This document shows positions 37,538 to 38,507 of a DNA stretch of 38,507 nucleotides, piece by piece. Origin of the DNA: a virus; IMG/VR virus record IMGVR_UViG_3300008116_000268, positions 1 to 38,507 of that record, one strand, 5' to 3'. A program made the translations under genes and the position numbers. Under the pieces are notes generated by a model. It was not told the DNA's origin. It searched no databases and worked only from the letters and a program-made list of their open reading frames with translations. Numbering within the stretch: position 1 is the stretch's first letter; each line of letters begins with the position of its first letter.

Positions 37538-38507
37538 TTAAATCTTTTTAATAATTACAAAATCATCGCTATTATATAGCACAGTTGCATTGACAGCATC
37601 GATAATATTTTTAACAGCGGCACTATCACCGCCATTGAATATCAATATACCGCCTCTCTTTAATAAGTTCCAGCTTAAAATGCCATCATAGATAACATCT
37701 TTGAACTCAGGCCAGGCATCGCTGTAGATAACATCAAAGCGAATATCTGGATCAGCCACAGCTTGCTCAAGCAGCTTATGTTCGCGAGGAACAGGTACGA
37801 TGTTCAGCTTATAATAGTACTTGCTGAAGTACGTATTAAACGCACATATCTGCTGCTCTCTTTGATTTGTGAAGCTAGATACGATCTGCATATAGCTATC
37901 GTCATGTTGTAGCAGCTTATTCGATAACCAGACACTGGAGAGCCCTTCATAGCCCCCGTGGACAAGGACAGCTTGCTCTCTACCGTCTGTCTTACCAGCC
38001 TCTTTGAGAACCCGTTCTAACACGGGGATACGCTGGTTAAACGATAGATCCGTATAATGGAGCTGACGAATAGGAGGTACTGTACATCCAGGGCGCAGGT
38101 TCTTCAAGAATAGATCAGTATGATAAGCATTCCAGAAGCCCGGGTTGCCTGAGCTCTCAATACACGATTCACGATTACCAACAACGGCTACAACTGGTGG
38201 AGGATTAACTGTAACGAAGCTCATATCGAACATATTGCGCATGCCGAGCTGCCCATCGATTGAATCGTTCAGGCCATATTCCCGAATTTTATCGATAAGG
38301 AACTGAGCTGTCTTAGGTGTAATAGCATATGCATGCGTACCTTCCCAGCGCTCGACGTCCTGGTAGTCAGGAATCGATCCAATCGGGAATTTGTAATCAT
38401 CTTCGTATTCAATACGAGGACCAAGCCAGAGGATCTCATCATCATCTACATCGATGTTCGAGAGAGGGCCTTTGACGATAGCATCATGCTCAAGTACAAC
38501 GCCAGGC
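37538..38507 (-). CDS. GT25 glycosyltransferase-methyltransferase fusion, partial
   Basis: The frame is open to the right edge, so the N-terminus is missing; 322 codons are visible. The visible first 90 residues contain VVLEHDAIVK, DDDEILWLGPRI, and WEGTHAYAITPKTAQFLIDK, then NDSIDGQLGM. This fits family 25 glycosyltransferases (acidic E-x-D-A motif, then AY.I......L). From about residue 105 a second domain looks like a class I methyltransferase: QAVLVHGGYEGLSSVWLSNK as the glycine loop, RFDVIYSDAWPEF as the acidic strand, SWNLLKRGGILIFNGG as the late strand. The internal ATG at 38242 is not needed as a start because coding continues upstream. A role in glycan building is inferred. Confidence 0.78.
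   Translation of the reverse strand, partial: PGVVLEHDAIVKGPLSNIDVDDDEILWLGPRIEYEDDYKFPIGSIPDYQDVERWEGTHAYAITPKTAQFLIDKIREYGLNDSIDGQLGMRNMFDMSFVTVNPPPVVAVVGNRESCIESSGNPGFWNAYHTDLFLKNLRPGCTVPPIRQLHYTDLSFNQRIPVLERVLKEAGKTDGREQAVLVHGGYEGLSSVWLSNKLLQHDDSYMQIVSSFTNQREQQICAFNTYFSKYYYKLNIVPVPREHKLLEQAVADPDIRFDVIYSDAWPEFKDVIYDGILSWNLLKRGGILIFNGGDSAAVKNIIDAVNATVLYNSDDFVIIKKI

Overview
The window is part of a large T4-like (myovirus) phage genome. Three signals point to an alphaproteobacterial host: a GapR (DUF2312) homologue, a transfer-messenger RNA gene in the circularly permuted two-piece arrangement typical of Alphaproteobacteria, and a SleB-type cell-wall hydrolase. Coding density is very high, and adjacent genes often overlap by 1 to 4 bases.

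Bases 1-18650 (minus strand) form one late baseplate operon in an order close to T4. Reading with transcription it holds an unknown 130-residue protein, a gp48-like tube cap, gp53, a gp27-like hub, a gp5-like OB-fold hub without lysozyme, a collagen-repeat protein, gp25, gp6, gp7, gp8, a gp10-like DUF4815 protein, and the start of one more gene cut by the left edge. A T4-type late promoter octamer (TATAAATA) heads the operon. Bases 18700-25144 (plus strand) form a divergent operon: gp4 head-completion nuclease, a conserved T4-like structural protein, a tube-fold protein (gp54-like), a gp26/gp51-like hub chaperone with a strong -1 frameshift signal, a tape-measure-like protein, and a tail lysozyme plus M23 peptidase whose C-terminus is cut off by a perfect 26-bp tandem duplication.

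Bases 25147-27550 (minus) carry a terminator and the T4 replication and late-transcription cassette gp32, gp59, gp33, followed by the SleB hydrolase. Bases 27551-29640 hold a Ro60-like DUF2828/von Willebrand A protein flanked by structured RNA on both sides. One of these RNAs is a roughly 100-nt element with a perfect tRNA-like T-arm, placed directly after a promoter.

Bases 29635-38507 (minus) are an accessory region. It has 17 tRNA genes, all with encoded CCA, interleaved with small genes. One tRNA has a CUA (amber-reading) anticodon. The region also contains a permuted tmRNA whose tag ends in LAA. A small DUF6356-like membrane-protein gene is nested inside the segment that must be removed to mature that tmRNA. 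Other genes are DUF4031, an HExxH lipoprotein, an SPFH lipoprotein with a small membrane partner, a second lipoprotein, GapR, a GT2-like glycosyltransferase, and a GT25-methyltransferase fusion cut by the right edge. Five near-identical promoters (AAC(A/T)GTTGC, 17-bp spacer, TATA box) drive genes and RNAs in this region.

Together the window covers tail assembly, host-wall penetration, replication and late transcription. It also shows an elaborate attempt to control host translation (tRNAs, tmRNA, possible amber suppression, Ro-like RNA-protein pair) and the nucleoid and membrane (GapR, SPFH). All calls come from reading the sequence; no database search was run.
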